From: Pleodorina starrii
Taxonomy: Eukaryota > Chlorophyta > Chlorophyceae > Chlamydomonadales > Volvocaceae
Length of the DNA stretch: 64,000 nucleotides
Assembly: GCA_030267565.1 (NCBI GenBank)
Contig: BRXU01000004.1
Coordinates: 397,001 to 461,000, forward strand
Direction of reading: 5' to 3'
Part shown: positions 23,999 to 58,689 of the stretch, piece by piece
How the letters are laid out: each line of letters starts with the position of its first letter
Numbering within the stretch: position 1 is the stretch's first letter
Position numbers and translations under genes: made by a program
Notes under the pieces: model-generated
The model's input: only the letters and a program-made list of their open reading frames with translations
Database searches by the model: none
What the model was told of the DNA's origin: nothing

Positions 23999-26900
23999 GA
24001 GTAAGGAGTAAGGAATAAGGAGGAGGAGGAGGAGGAGGAGGAGGAGGGCCCGCCGTGGCGGTTGCGGCGGCTCAGGAAGCGCATCGAGGGCGGAGGTAGC
24101 GCCGAACCTGGAGCTGGTGACAAAAAGCTGATACGCACGGGAGACGCGGGGAGACCCTAAGGCGTTCGCCCGTGGGCGTGGGGGGCCTGGGCAGCGTGGC
24201 CGGGCCGGGCCGGGCGCTGAAGAAATTCGCTAGACTGCCGCGGCGCTTATTACGGATAGTTAATAATAGTACTGACCAAGTATGGCTTAGGTAATGATGA
24301 TATCGGTTTCGCGCCGGCGCGAGCCTTAAACACCGTGTTTTCAGGGCACGGGAAAAGAGTGCATGGCCCGGCTGCTTGCACGCGCCACTGCCGGGCTGCT
24401 GCTCGGCTCGGCCGGCGAGTGTGTGGGGAGAGGTGGAGTACGCCCCGGCGGCAGGAAGGTTGGGTGTGCGTGGCCTCCCAAGCACCGAAGAGGCGAAGGC
24501 GGCGTCTGTTTGTGAACTGGAAAGAAGGGGCCAGAAAGGCAAGGGACACTATACTGTGACCTCACGGCGAATATTGCGCGCTGTGCGGCGTCGCGCTGCA
24601 CTTCCTTCCATATACAAGCGCGGCCGTTAACGGAGAGCAGCCTCTTCTTGCGGGTGCGGGCTGCTCTGAGCTTTCATCCGTCTTGCCGCACTGGAACCAT
24701 GCGAGCCTGAGGACGTGAGGAGGCCTTGCCAGCGCAACAAACCGGCGGAGCTTGCCGTGTTTCCTCCCAGGCCCCAGGCCCTAGCCGTTGTTTTGCTGGT
24801 GGCCGCACTGTTGGCGGTAGTGGACGCTAGGCGGCGCAGTGAGCCACACAGCGCATACCGGCTGGAGGGCCGATTTTTTGTGAAGGGTCCGATATCCCAA
24901 TTTGGCGTGCGAATGCGAAGGCGAGAGAGCGGGCGGCAGCCGTGCGGAATGAGCTAAAGCCGGGAGGTGCGTGGCAGTGGCGCGGGGGATTTGGGTTGTG
25001 GTGCCTGGTGGTGCGTTGCGCAAGTACGTGCTGTACGAAATTATGCCTTCAGCCCGCGGGCTGGGCGCGGCGTGGGCGGGCTGGCGCGCCGGGGGAAAGT
25101 AAAGGCGCCGCCTATCAAGGCTGGCAGTTGGTGCCGTTGGTTTGGCAGGTCAGTGGGGGCTATGAGCACGGCAGGATGCGACGCGAAGTGGCACGGGCTG
25201 CGTTATTCGTCCGTTTCTGGTGTAGCGCGGACTAGATTGTACGCCCGATTCTGGTGCACTGTGATTAGCTGGGTTTCTTTTCTTTTCCGGGCTTCCTCGC
25301 CCGGCGCCCCACGCCCAGCTGGGTACCGGTAATTGCGAGGAGGTGCACTGCATGCGGGGCAAAGCGGTGATTGAGGAACGAGTGATATGGCGGCCTGCAG
25401 CTGTTTGGCTGTTCGGATGCGCAGCGCGCCGAAGACCTCCAAACAACATGGGCTGCCTGTACCGGTACTGGTGTTACGCAACGTGTGTTGAGGGGCACGC
25501 TGCTGGTATGGCCTATGCGCATGCATCGACGTGCAGGCTGGTGCCTTGGCTCCGTGTTGCAGCACACTGATTCAGCTAGGAGCCGCAGCGTGCGGTGGTA
25601 TAGCGCGCGCTAGAAATGGATTATCGCGTCAGCTCTTCTGCCGTCTGCTGTTTCATTGCTGAAAGGCGGGGGAAGGGGGAAGTATGTGAGCGCAAGAAGC
25701 TACCGGCCTACCGCTGCGTCTGCTTTGCTCTACCATACTAATGTTACCGTATAGCGTTTGCCTTTGCTCTTGTTTTTGGGCGGTTGTAGATATTCATCGG
25801 AAAGGGGGTTTGATCTGTTGATCGGGGCCAGCGCACTCACATGGCCCCTGCCCCCCCGCCCGCCCCCAGGGCTGGGAATTTATCTGGAGTCGGGGGAGCC
25901 TTTACACAAGCAGTATGATGAGGCCTTGAGTCCGCCACCCGCTGCGGTGTAGTTGTGCAGCGTGTCGTGGGTTCCCGCGAGGGAGTGTTGTTTAAGTTGG
26001 GGGAAGGCTGGGCGAAACGACCTGGTCGCGCGTTGCGCGTCTAATGGAACCCGGTTATTGGGGGATTCCAGTAGTACTTAATACACTGCAGAACTTGTAA
26101 TTTGTAACGGCTCTGGCCTGTTTTTTGGGCGGGGCCCCAGCGCGAAGAGGCCCCGCCCTGTAGGATTGCCCATGTCCGTGTGGCCTGTGAACTGTGGACT
26201 GTGGACTGTGGTGTCCTAACCAAAGTGCAGACTTTCGGCCATCGGAAAGTCTGCATAAGTAAAAGATTACATTCTTTATTGCACGGTAAATTTATTATAG
26301 GAACCCAACATCACATGAGTACAAACCAGTTTGGCAGTCTCCATGGACCGAGGCCGAGGTCAAACCAAGGCCTCTCGGACTATAATTAATTCCAGAAGAT
26401 TCATCGTTCCTCAAAGTGGATTTCTGACATGACGGCGTGAAATGAATCTTCGTTTCGGCGACCAACTAAGTTTGCATTGCGAACATTCTTCCCGCGACCA
26501 CACCACAGCAGCTCTGCTAGCCGGTCCGATCGTCTTGAAGCATATTACTATTACAAAGATTGCAAGAAGCAAACCATGAGGGGCAAACTGCTGGTTGTTG
26601 GACGCCAAGCCGCCAATGCACGCACGATGCAGTCGGCAACCCAGGGGACTTCCACAGTCCCGGTCCTAATGTTAAAGTTGTCAAGCCTGCTCTACGATAC
26701 GGCGAATACCTCGGTAGCGAAGCCTGTGCACTCTCGCCGGCAAGTACATGTCGTCGCGGCCCTCGCAAACTAACAGTTCCGCTGTCATTCTATTTGCAAG
26801 TCAGCCTGCGTAATATGTGAATGATACGCTCCATGTCTACTGCCAAATAACTAAAGCCAATGCGCTTGCCGGAAGTAGAGTTACACAGTGCCGAGACGGC

Positions 26901-28055
26901 GAGCAATGCTAAACATGGGGCGGATTGCTGAAGCCGCAGGCATTTCAGATATAAAGCTCTGGCTGTCTATCAGCAGGAATGTCGACACTCTCACACTTGA
27001 CGCCCTCGCCGCTCGCTTTGGAAATGATGCCGTATTTCGGTCGATGCGCTCATCAGGGCAGACTCTGCCCTGGCGCTCATGCACCCGGCGGGATGACGCG
27101 CTTCGCAGGGCGCCGGCAGGCCTTGCTAACGACTCGGCTAGCAGGCATTTCGGGAATAAAGCACACTCTCACACTTCACGCCCTCACCGCCCTAGCACTC
27201 AACTTAACCCGTACGGATTGAACGGGGCCCCGCCCTTTTTCCGGCTTCAAGGAAGCCGACACCAACCCCTTGTCGGATCCGAAATTGCACATGTTGATCG
27301 ACCATGTAGTGACAGACTTATGCACTTAAGGCACGGGGTGGACGTGTGTTCATGGCTCAGTGCTCGCCCCCCCCCTCCCCCACCCCACACATTCGGGTTC
27401 GCCAACAACATGGTCGCGCTAATAAACACTGCGGCAACGCAACTGGCGGAAGCAGCAGCGAAGAGCAAGGCCTCAGGTACTATCTAGCGTGAACGAAGAG
27501 CTCTTCACGAAACAAATCCTTTTCAGGACGTCAAATTTTAATCCTCGGCCTTGCCAATTTCGCTGCTGCAACCTTGCCCAAGAGAAAGACCAAAAGGATA
27601 TAACGGTATCCGCATGTAGGCCCGCGTTTGTGGAGGTGTGCATACACAGCCGCCGGCAGACGTGCTAGAAGCCGCGAGCGGCTCCAGCCCCTGACCCGAG
27701 CGATATGCAAAATGGTCGCTTTTGGTAGCATGATGGCTTCTGATAGCATGATGGCTTGAATAGAAGAACACCGGTAAGGATAACCTCGGCCAAGGCATAT
27801 GATTGCACCTGGAACATATAACCTGTAATCAATACTTCAATTGGTACACAGGGTGCATAGGTATGTAGTTCTACTTACTTGTCACATCGTCCTACAGTGC
27901 TATATACAGGATAGCCGTGTTGTCGCGGGGCAAAGTATGGTCAGGGCTCCAGGAAGGGCAGAGCGGTTTTCGACACATCGTAAAATTTTTGTGTAACGAT
28001 TCTCCTTCTCTCTTCCTTCACACACTCGCCTGAGGTCTTTGGACAGCTAGTCACA
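23999..28055. other. Intergenic region and probable long 3' UTR, no gene supported
   Basis: This 4-kb gap follows the membrane-protein stop codon. It begins with a (GGA)n run at 24020–24050, has GGCCG repeats near 24200, and becomes AT-richer from about 26000. Two TGTAA motifs at 26096–26107 are the only plus-strand polyadenylation candidates I found, 2.1 kb beyond the stop. It also holds a perfect 11-bp hairpin (26226–26255) and a diverged duplication near 26930–27200. An open frame at 26888–27487 has no recognisable content. Confidence 0.45.
26096..26107 (+). promoter_or_regulatory. Candidate TGTAA polyadenylation signals
   Basis: Two TGTAA motifs lie 2 bp apart (26096–26100 and 26103–26107). 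TGTAA is the usual volvocine polyadenylation signal. They are the first on the plus strand after the membrane-protein stop at 23998, but the distance makes the assignment weak. Confidence 0.25.
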
Positions 28056-28593
28056 ATGATCAACGACGAGGGCCAGGTCGTCGACCTCTACATCCCGCGC
28101 AAGTGGTGGGTCGGCCGGTGACGGCGCTCACAGACCGCAGCTTAGGGCAGCAATAGTTCATTACAAGCAAAAACTTACTTCTAAACTCCTTTTTGCAGCG
28201 CGTGGACCAACAAGCTCATCACGGCCAAGGACCACGCCAGCGTGCAGATTAACATCGGGCACCTGGACGCCAACGGCGTGTACAACAACCAGTTCACCAC
28301 CTTCGCTGTGGCTGGCAACGTGCGCGCTATGGTGAGCGAAGTGCACTTCGGCGGAAATGAAAGCTGCGGCGGCTTGGACTTGAGAGATAGTGATCCTGAA
28401 GGTGTTGTTTGCCAAAAGTGCATTATCCTTTAATCGAAATTAAATTCTTCGAAATCCTTTAAAATTGCACAAGGCGATACAGACGACTCCCGACGCATGA
28501 TACCCTGTTACCCCGGGGGTCTGTACACAGGGCGAGGGCGACTCCGCGCTGGACATCATGTGGCGGAAGAAGCAGGTGGAGCTGGCGCAGTAA
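28056..28593 (+). CDS. RPS21: 40S ribosomal protein S21 (eS21)
   Basis: Three exons, 28056–28105, 28199–28331 and 28531–28593, join to 246 nt and encode 81 aa, the normal length for eS21. The product starts [17 protein letters not shown] and contains [16 protein letters not shown] and [14 protein letters not shown], all hallmark stretches of the eukaryotic small-subunit protein eS21, which sits on the 40S subunit and is needed for late small-subunit maturation. Donors are GTGGGT and GTGAGC; acceptors are TTTTTGCAG and TACACAG. The Cys codon at residue 17 is split by intron 1. The start ATG sits in CACAATGATC, preceded by a pyrimidine-rich leader. A TGTAA signal lies 19 nt after the stop. No oddities were seen in the protein. 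Confidence 0.96.
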
Positions 28594-28611
28594 AGCGTGA
28601 TGCTCACAGCG

Positions 28612-28616
28612 TGTAA
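28612..28616 (+). promoter_or_regulatory. TGTAA polyadenylation signal of RPS21
   Basis: TGTAA begins 19 nt after the TAA stop of RPS21 and no closer alternative exists, implying a very short 3' UTR if it is used. Confidence 0.5.
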
Positions 28617-29789
28617 CTTGGTGTGTGCTGCCCGCTCCTGGCTTCTCTGTGCCCCGCCGCTCGCCAGACGCACCACAACACAACGCGCACCTATACACCC
28701 GGTGTACTACCACAACCCCGGCGCCCCGCAGCGGGATCTCCGCAGCCACGGCGAAAGGCAGTCGAGCAGCAGATGTACAGACGTGCCGGCGTGAGGACGC
28801 TCTGGAATGGCCGATTGCTGTGGTCGGGGGCTGGGCTTAGCCTGCACCAGGCTTATCCAGCCCACATGGGCCGAACGTCAGGGGTTTTCTACCGTTACGG
28901 AACCCATTCAGCGCAGCAGCCGAAACATAGTCCACTCCAGTCTGTGGGTGGGCGTGGGTGCGGAGCAGGACCGTCATCAAGAGGGGTCCGAAGGGTGCAT
29001 CTGCAAGGGGTCCGCCTCAATGTTCTGAACCGCAGTTACATGGCAGGGTGCGGCCAACCACCCGTGGAAGCGTATACTGGCCCCCGAAAGTGTATACTGG
29101 CCCCCGCATGATGGGTTGTTCGGGAGTCCGTATGCGCCGGCCTGTATCGGCAAGGCGTACGGCAGACACGTACGGGAGAGAAAGAATATCCGATCCCAAA
29201 GGTCGTAACAGAACACCCACATGTCCAGGCACCGTCGCCTCGGTAAGAACTGATGTACAGCGAATGGATGGAACATACGCAAAATTGCATCGCAAAACTT
29301 GCGCGGCTGGCGGGCCAATGCGTTGTACCACGGTAACCCCGGACTGATGGAGGGAGGCAAAACCGTACCGATTTCACACATTACCGATGCTAACGCATCG
29401 CGGCTGGGTTGCACATATGCCATGGCCCGACACGGCGGCCGCACTGTCTCTCAAGGGGGGGGTGCGTCCAGGGTCTCTACCCGGCCTTGTATGGAAAGAC
29501 CATGGGCCGAAGCCTTAAACGCACTAGAGGTGACGGGCACGCAACGCCCCTGAACGGAGATCGCCGCGCGGAAAGAGCCTCGCGGCCGAAGCAGACCGAA
29601 ACGGCGGGCAAGGGCCCCTTAGGACAAAGTACGGATGTGGCTAGTGCATTGAGGTCTCCCAGAATGGAAGAGGGGGGCGAGCCGGACAAATGCACTTGAC
29701 TCGGGCGAACGCGCGACAAGGTGTATCAGCTTACCAGCCGCCGAGTGGCGCCTGCCGGTTGGGCGCACAGCGCTGGCGACACCGGCAGC

Positions 29790-29862
29790 GCACGGTGGCC
29801 AGCTGGCCCGCTGGCTCTACCCTTCCTGGGGCCCTCGAGCCCGCTGTAACGACAGCAACAAG
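29790..29862 (+). repeat. Dispersed repeat family C, copy 2
   Basis: Reads CACGGTGGCCAGCTGGCCC, GCTGGCTCTACCCTTCC and CCCGCTGTAACGACA, in the RPS21/cyclase intergenic region. Confidence 0.65.
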
Positions 29863-31682
29863 AAGTGTTGTGCAGCGGTTGCCAGTGGGCGGCTGCCGTC
29901 CAGAACTGGCTGGGAAGTCAACAACAGCAGCAGGACTCCGGGAATCAATCAATTACAGAGGAGCTGGATAACAGCTCCGGGAAGGAGTCAACGAAAGCAG
30001 CAATGCCCACGTGCGACAGGGTGCGAGCCATGAAGGCGAACGGTTCATGTCCGCAAACGAGCCGCAGCTCCCCTCCAGCAAACAGCAAAAAAAACGGAAA
30101 GCGGTCGTGTGGCAGCTGTGGATATCCCTCTGCGCCCTGAGCTCCCTTAGTTGCCCTTGTGTGGTTGGACTGCAGCCAACCACTGTTCCGTGACCCTTCA
30201 GTGGCCCGAAAGAAAAATAGCACGGAGAAAAGATTGATCGATGACCTATCTCCCGGCATCTCCAGGCAACAACGGGTCAAACTCCCAACTACGGGAAGGG
30301 CAACAGGCCCCATGCGAACCGGTGGCCCAACCAGCGACGCCGCCTCCTGCGGCGCTGTGTTGCGGACGCCGCGATCGCCGCCGCGCTCAAACGACGCCTC
30401 GCCCTCGAATCCTTTGTTCGAATCCATTCTTCAGATCCTTCCGAGGCTTCGCTCCGCGTCCCCGTTCTGGGGATCCCACCGCCCCTACCTCCATCCATCC
30501 ATTAGGGCTCGTCTGACCACCCCATCCCTCGCTCTCCACGCCCACCCACCGCTCCGAAACCCGCTCCGCACCGGAGCTCCCAAGGCAGCGCCGCCGCACC
30601 ACACCACACCGCACCACACCGCGCCGCGGGGCTGCTGGACGACGCACCCCTCGTCCCTCCCCCTTACCCCCTGGTTTCCCTCCGGGGCCCCTCTCGTGAA
30701 CAAAGCAGCAACGCCAATTGCGAGCGCTGCGCGATTGTACTTCCATACCGGTACGTCCCTAATGGGGGAGTGGGGGACATGACGACCTGCGTTCAGGGTG
30801 AAAGGCCGCCAGGGCCAGAACCACCACCACCACCACCACCACCACCACCACAACCCGCCGCCACCCCCGCGGCCGCTGTCTCCGGCCCCCAGTTCAGCGC
30901 AACCGAGATTTCAAATGCAGTCCCAGCCAGCACCAGGTAACCCGGAACACCGCAATTTCCGCTCCGTTGGTGGCGCTGATCGTGACATCAATCCGCCATC
31001 CGGGCGCGAGGGGGCGAGCGTCCGATATGGGTCGTGCAACGCCGGTGCAACCCGGGGCGCCGCGCGCCTGCCGCGACCCCACCCACGCCTCCCACCAACC
31101 CTGCGTCACCGAAATTGGAAACGCGGGGCGTGAAAGACGATCCCAACCATCCCCCGGTTTGCACTGTCTATGAAAGATAAAACATGCGAGTAGTGCTACT
31201 GCTGCTACTGCTACGAATGCTGCTGCTGTTGGTGATGCGGCGGCGGGTGATGAAGCCGCGTGTGTGTGCATTGGCGGCGCGCACGCAGCCCCCGAGTTTC
31301 CCCTGAGGCATCCCGACGGGACGCGCCGCCTCGTGTTCCCTAGGCCTGGGAGGTGAACCTTTTGGGACATTGGGAGGGCAATGTGCAGCGCGCAGGGCCT
31401 AGCCCCGCCGGGCCTCGCCCCCCTGGGGGGCTGGGGGCGGGGGACGTGCCGCCGTGCCGTTTGCCAGGCTCGCACTCCGTGGAGGTAGCGAGGGGCACGC
31501 AAGCAGCCACATGATGTGCGAATTTGAATGAATGGGCTTCAGCAATACACACACACAAACAAACACACGCACGCACACATACACATAACACACGTATGCA
31601 CACACACATACACACACGTACGCACACACACGTACGCCACACACACGTACGCCACACACACGTACGCACACACACACAAAAG

Positions 31683-31922
31683 GACTCAGCGGTACTTTCG
31701 CATCTGTCCTTTGCCTCCTGCATTCATGGGTGGGTTGCAGGCACCTGCCAGAGCTTTGCCCAGGATGCTCATTGCTCAACCCTCCCCAGGACACCCCCCC
31801 CTTCGGTAAGTATTGCTGGGTTCTGGGTCCGTTCGCTCACGCCGTCTCCTTCTCCGCTGCGATTGTTTCTTTGTTCTCCCCCCCTTCCCCTTGCTTCTGC
31901 TCTGTGGCTCCCTCTGTGGGAA
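31683..31922 (+). repeat. Dispersed repeat family A, copy 1 (interrupted)
   Basis: Shares with 40643–40770 and 49415–49535 a segment including CTGCCAGAGCTTTGCCCAGG and ATGCTC. The copy is interrupted near 31806–31893 by a family D repeat, after which GGCTCCCTCTGTGGGAATAC matches the continuation seen in the copy at 40750–40837. Confidence 0.7.
31817..31885 (+). repeat. Dispersed repeat family D, copy inside a family A repeat
   Basis: Plus-strand copy reading GGGTTCTGGGTCCGTTCGCT, ACGCCGTCTCCTTCTCCG, CTGCGATTGTTTCTTTG. It splits a family A repeat, which suggests insertion. Confidence 0.75.
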
Positions 31923-32269
31923 TACAGGACACTCACATACACAACCAGACTCGGGTCGCCGAACGCATCAGCTGTGAAAGCTGTGAACGCTGCTGCCTAC
32001 CGATCTACCTACCTACCTACCTACCTACCCACCTACCTACCTACCTGCCTGCCTACCTACGCGCGCAGACGCACGGCACAACATCGCACGAGCGGCCGCC
32101 GCCGCCGCCGCCCCCGCGCGCCGTCGCCGCACCTGCCCACCTGCCGCACCTCCTGCCGGGTGGCTGCTCCGTGAACCCGCCGCGCCGTTGCCCACGGACG
32201 CGGGTCGAGACGCCGCTCACCAGCGCGTGCGGGGCGCCAGCCCTGCTGCGCCCGACGGCCCGCGCAACC

Positions 32270-32288
32270 CCCTAAAACCCTAAAACCC
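32270..32288. repeat. Interstitial telomere-like repeat (CCCTAAAA)
   Basis: Two CCCTAAAA units lie downstream of the cyclase stop codon. CCCTAAAA is the complement of the Chlamydomonas telomere unit TTTTAGGG. Confidence 0.7.
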
Positions 32289-32523
32289 CGCAACCCCAAG
32301 TTGCCCCAAATCCTCCACCTCACCCAATCAATTCCCCCTGGACAGACGCAAAGTATGTGCGCCCCACCCCCCCGGAAACACATCCCTACCCTAGCCTCGG
32401 CAGTCCCGGCTCGTCCTTCGCCCGCCGACCGCACATCGAATTTTACGGCACATACGCTTTACGGCAATACTGTTAATGTGACAGTGGGCTCCAGGCCTTC
32501 CGAAATTGTCGTGAAGGTGGTTG

Positions 32524-54659
<22,136 letters not shown>

Positions 54660-55904
54660 TTTCTGACCGGAGGTAGCCTCGATCAGCTGCCCAAAGTCGA
54701 CCCGCAGCCGAATGGCGCCTCCCACGCCTTCGAGAAACGGCGTTTCATGCAGGTTTCTTTCTCATCTGTCGTACTGATAAATACAATGGTTGTGCAGCAT
54801 AGCCAAATAGTCCTTCAAGGAGGTAAAAGATACCGGCAATTCAGTCACTCACTGTGCCTAGTACACCAGGACCATGGCCGCCGTTAAAGAGCTATGGATC
54901 ACCGATTTATGGTCGCGCACATTTGTGGACGCAATTTTGATATGCAAGCCATCGCAGCATCTATCCCCGACGCCCGACCCCAGTAGGGTCCAGAGCTCAC
55001 GTGAGCCACATCCCAGTTATTTGGGAGATGCTCACCCCTATGACATAAGACTATGACCGGACTTTGAGTAGCTGATTAATTAATAGTATTTGACACCTGT
55101 TGAAGCACTCTAGCCTAGCATGCGTCGAGCGTCAGAGGCTACGAGAGTCCGTACTGCGACACACATACAATGACATTTCTGTTGATAAATATAACCACTA
55201 AATTAAGCATGTATAATGCTGTAAGATACTTTTTCAAGCGTTCGGGTGTCTCTCGAAAGCGTTTTGTGCTGCGCTTTAACCGGCGCACTAACTTACGAAG
55301 GCAGGCACCACTGCTGTTATTCAGTTTTGTTTGGGTTGTACTCATATGTGACAATATCCATGCCCAGCTTAAGCCATGAAGAGATGCCTTTGCCTTTTCA
55401 GGACCTGCACAGGAAGATATCCTACCGAGGGAGAACTCGCAGTACGCGGACAATCATTGCAGCGCAATCGATCCGTCTATGTAGCAGGTAATAAGATGAC
55501 ACTGTTACCTAACGGATAAAACAACCACTAGGGTTCATCATGAATACCGGTTCTGGCGGAGGTCTGTCCAGCCCAGTCGTCTGTCTCAAATATTCGTACA
55601 GGAAAGGATTATTGTGTGCCCAGGGCCCAGCCCTTTCCAGCTCCTCGGTCTACTATAAAGCATTGCCATCATACACAACCGGGCGTGAAACCAACGTATC
55701 GGGGACCTTAAACTTGTAACAACGGTGCTGCCGTGTTCTGCCTTCGCCGCTTAGCTTCAATCAAAAGCCCGCAACCTTGCAAACAACCACAATCGTGTTT
55801 TCATATGTAACATGAAGTAACAGCCCCAAAAATAGCAATGCCCATAAATAGCGATGCCGTCTTACGGGCAGTGATGGTCGAGTTGTTTGAAACTTCCTTC
55901 TCTG

Positions 55905-55970
55905 AGTTGTTACAGTGGGCTCCAGACCTTCGTTCGGAGGGTTGAGCCAGCGGGCCAGCTGGCCGTGCAG
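55905..55970 (-). repeat. Dispersed repeat family C, copy 3
   Basis: On the minus strand it reads CACGGCCAGCTGGCCCGCTG, GCTCAACCCTCCGAACGAAG and GAGCCCACTGTAACAAC. A shorter relative lies on the same strand at 32469–32512. Confidence 0.65.
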
Positions 55971-57195
55971 TGCAGTGCAGAAGGAACGACCAGCAGGGCA
56001 ATGGAAAGTGCAAACGGGCGTCCACCGATCAGACAGCCCGAGCGAGACACCAAGGCTAGGCAGCAATGTCAACCCGCAAATCCGCAAACCTGCGATGTGC
56101 CATGTGTGTATGTGTCATGTGTGTATGTGTATGTGTGTATGCCTGCTTGATTTTGCCCATCGAGCCTAGTCCGTGGGGCACGCAGCGCCGGGCACGCAGA
56201 GGCAGAGCGCTGCGCTGCGTGGTGTCGGTGTTGGTGTCGTGTACAAAAAGACCCGGCTGGGTGGCGCCCGCCGGGTCGTGTCGTGTGCTCGTGTCGGGTG
56301 GTGTGGTGCGGCGTCGTACGTGCGCGCTTCCCCAATCCCCATCCCGAGAGCATACCGGCACGCTTCATGCTTACACACACAACCGTCGCCCCTAGGCGAC
56401 GCTCATCACGGCAAGGCGAGCGAGTCTTGGCTGCTTCTCGCGTCGCGTTGTACGTACGCGTCAAAAAAAAAGGTCGCGAGCGTCGCGCACTCGCGCTCCA
56501 CAAAGGCGCCCCCGCAGGCCGCAGCTCTTTCCCCTGCCTGACCGTGTGGCCGAGGTACCGGTATCCTGGCCGACCAACGGTGTCACGGAGCCTCTCTGTG
56601 TGAAGTTCTTCCCGATGGGATGACACTTCGATGTCACTCCGATGACACTCCGATGTCACTCCGATGTCACTCGGATGACAGCAGCACCGTGCGTGTTCCA
56701 GGTGGTTACCGTATTAAGAGCCCGGGCGCCCTGGCCGGAGCCAGCGTGCAGCGCCTGCCTGTCAGCAGCGCCTGCACCGAGAGTGCCCACCCCCTAATCC
56801 CAATCCAACGACGCCGCCCAAGCCGCCGCCGCATACGGTACCCGCTGCCAATCGTACCTGCCTCCCTCGAATCCGCCGAAGACCCATGCTACGGTACATG
56901 GCTAGTTTGCTACTCGCGACGCGCACTTTTTTTCAGTCGCCTACGTTGGTTCCCCCTGCCTCCTTCACGCCCACGCCCGTAACGCGCAAGGTAATGCGTG
57001 CACTTCACCAGTGACTCCCTGCTCGGGCATCACGCACACACACACACACGTGCACACACACATACATACACACAGAGATACGCATGTGCCGTCCGCCAGC
57101 ATTGAACGCCGCCAAAGCGCGGCGCGCGCCTCTCCGCCGCATGATCCATAGCTAGACAGCTCTGCCCGTTGTCCCTTGGCGGTCAAAACGGGAAG

Positions 57196-57350
57196 AATGC
57201 CTTCCGGCCAGGCAGCGCTTGCCGCAACCCTGCCGCAACTCTGCCGCAACCCTGCCGCAACTCTGCCGTAACCCTGCCGCAACTTTGCCGTAACCCTGCC
57301 GCAATTCTGCCGCAACTCTGCCGCAATTCTGCCGCAACTCTGCCGGGACG
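57196..57350. repeat. 12-bp minisatellite
   Basis: About eleven copies of a unit close to CTGCCGCAACTC, with CCTGCCGTAACC variants, lie in the 3' flank of the DUF6492 gene. Confidence 0.9.
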
Positions 57351-58689
57351 GCCCAACCCCTTTTCACACACTCACACACACACACACAAACATGAGCCCC
57401 CCCACCACACCAATGCACCCAACAACCCCGCGTGAGCATCCACCTCAGCAACGCCAGGGGCGGGCGCGGCCCCGGCGGCTGCTGCCGTACGTACGGACAA
57501 CTAACATACGTACGAGTGTTGACCTCTCCCTCGCCGCATGCTACGTCCCAATGCGTGCAGCGCAACCCATCCCAGCCCAGTCCAGCCAGCCACTCACAGC
57601 GAAAAGCCAAGTGAGAGTGATCCCAACTTCCCCCAAGAAATAAAACCCCGCATTAGCGGAACATAACAATTTTTGGCTCATCAACCCGCTAAGGTGGGGT
57701 CAGCCAGGGCGCCGAGGCATCGCATAAAAAAAGACGAGCTTTGTCACACAGGTGGTGTCGTACATCACAGATAGCATCGTACACCACATACGTTCTTATC
57801 ATACACCCATTTCGGGTGAATTGCCGAAGCGAGGAATGCGAGCTACGCAAATTCATTACTATCATGAACGAATACCGTAATCGCACCACAAAAAAATCAC
57901 AATTCGGCAAAAGCCACAGCCTTTGCCCTGGGAAGGGCAAATGTATGGCTAGGACGAGGGCCCCCCCAACACCAACCGACCAGTGCCTCCATCCATCTGA
58001 CTGACAGACAGACATGCACCGGGCTGCTGGAACCAACCGGCGCAGGGCACAGGTACACCAGAGCCCACCCACCCCACCCCACCCCCACCCCACCCGGCAG
58101 GCCCGCAAGGGAAGCGTCCTGCAAACCGGGACAGCGGGCGCATGCCGCGGTTCGACACACCGGCGGCGAAATGGGGCGGGGAGGATCGGCTCGATTGGCG
58201 CCCAAACCAAATCAGAACACGCACCGCTCCGCGGCGTGTTCCAACAAGCAAGCAATGCCAGGTTGCGCAGTCAAACCCAACGATGACCCCCCCCCCCGAG
58301 CAGCATAAGGGCAACGCACGCAGGCGAGGCAGCTTGAGACACCGTACCGTACCGTACCGTGCCGTATTATGCCGTGCCGTGCCGTACCGCCTGTATATAC
58401 GTGTTTGTATGTGTGTGGCGAGGCACTCGGGTGCCCCAACGCTCGCTCCTTCCCTTGCCTCCTCCGTCCGTCCGTCTGCCCACCATTGCCCACCATGGTA
58501 GCGGAGCCTCTTTCGGCGCGGCCCTTCCAATCCTGCACCATCAGACCCGCTCGCCATTCCAGCCCCTCTTCCCCCGCTCCCCTCCCCTCGCTCTCCCCTC
58601 CCCGCGCGTTGCGGTAACATTCCAGCCCCTTCCCCTCATCCCCGTCGTCCCCCTCTTGCTGTTTGGACCTTTGGACGCCGCTGCTCCCC

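Larger units (their letters stand above)
28594..32523. other. Convergent intergenic region between RPS21 and the cyclase gene
   Basis: Two genes converge on this 3.9-kb stretch, so it holds both 3' ends. It contains copies of three dispersed repeat families (29790–29862, 31683–31795 interrupted by 31817–31885, and a partial copy at 32469–32512), (CAC)n at 30822–30853, a CA/CGTACG-rich satellite at 31543–31680, (CTAC)n at 31999–32060 and a telomere-like repeat at 32270–32288. No open frame here resembles a protein I know. Confidence 0.5.

Noticed and set aside
26888..27487. Plus-strand frame of 199 codons
   Set aside because: It contains the diverged duplication in different frames and has no protein-like pattern after the first 50 codons.
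30894..31502. Minus-strand frame of about 200 codons
   Set aside because: No ATG near its start, no known motif, and it crosses repeat-rich intergenic DNA.
55139..55453. Minus-strand frame with a basic region and a hydrophobic segment
   Set aside because: A short hydrophobic stretch in AT-richer DNA is expected by chance; no splice or family support.
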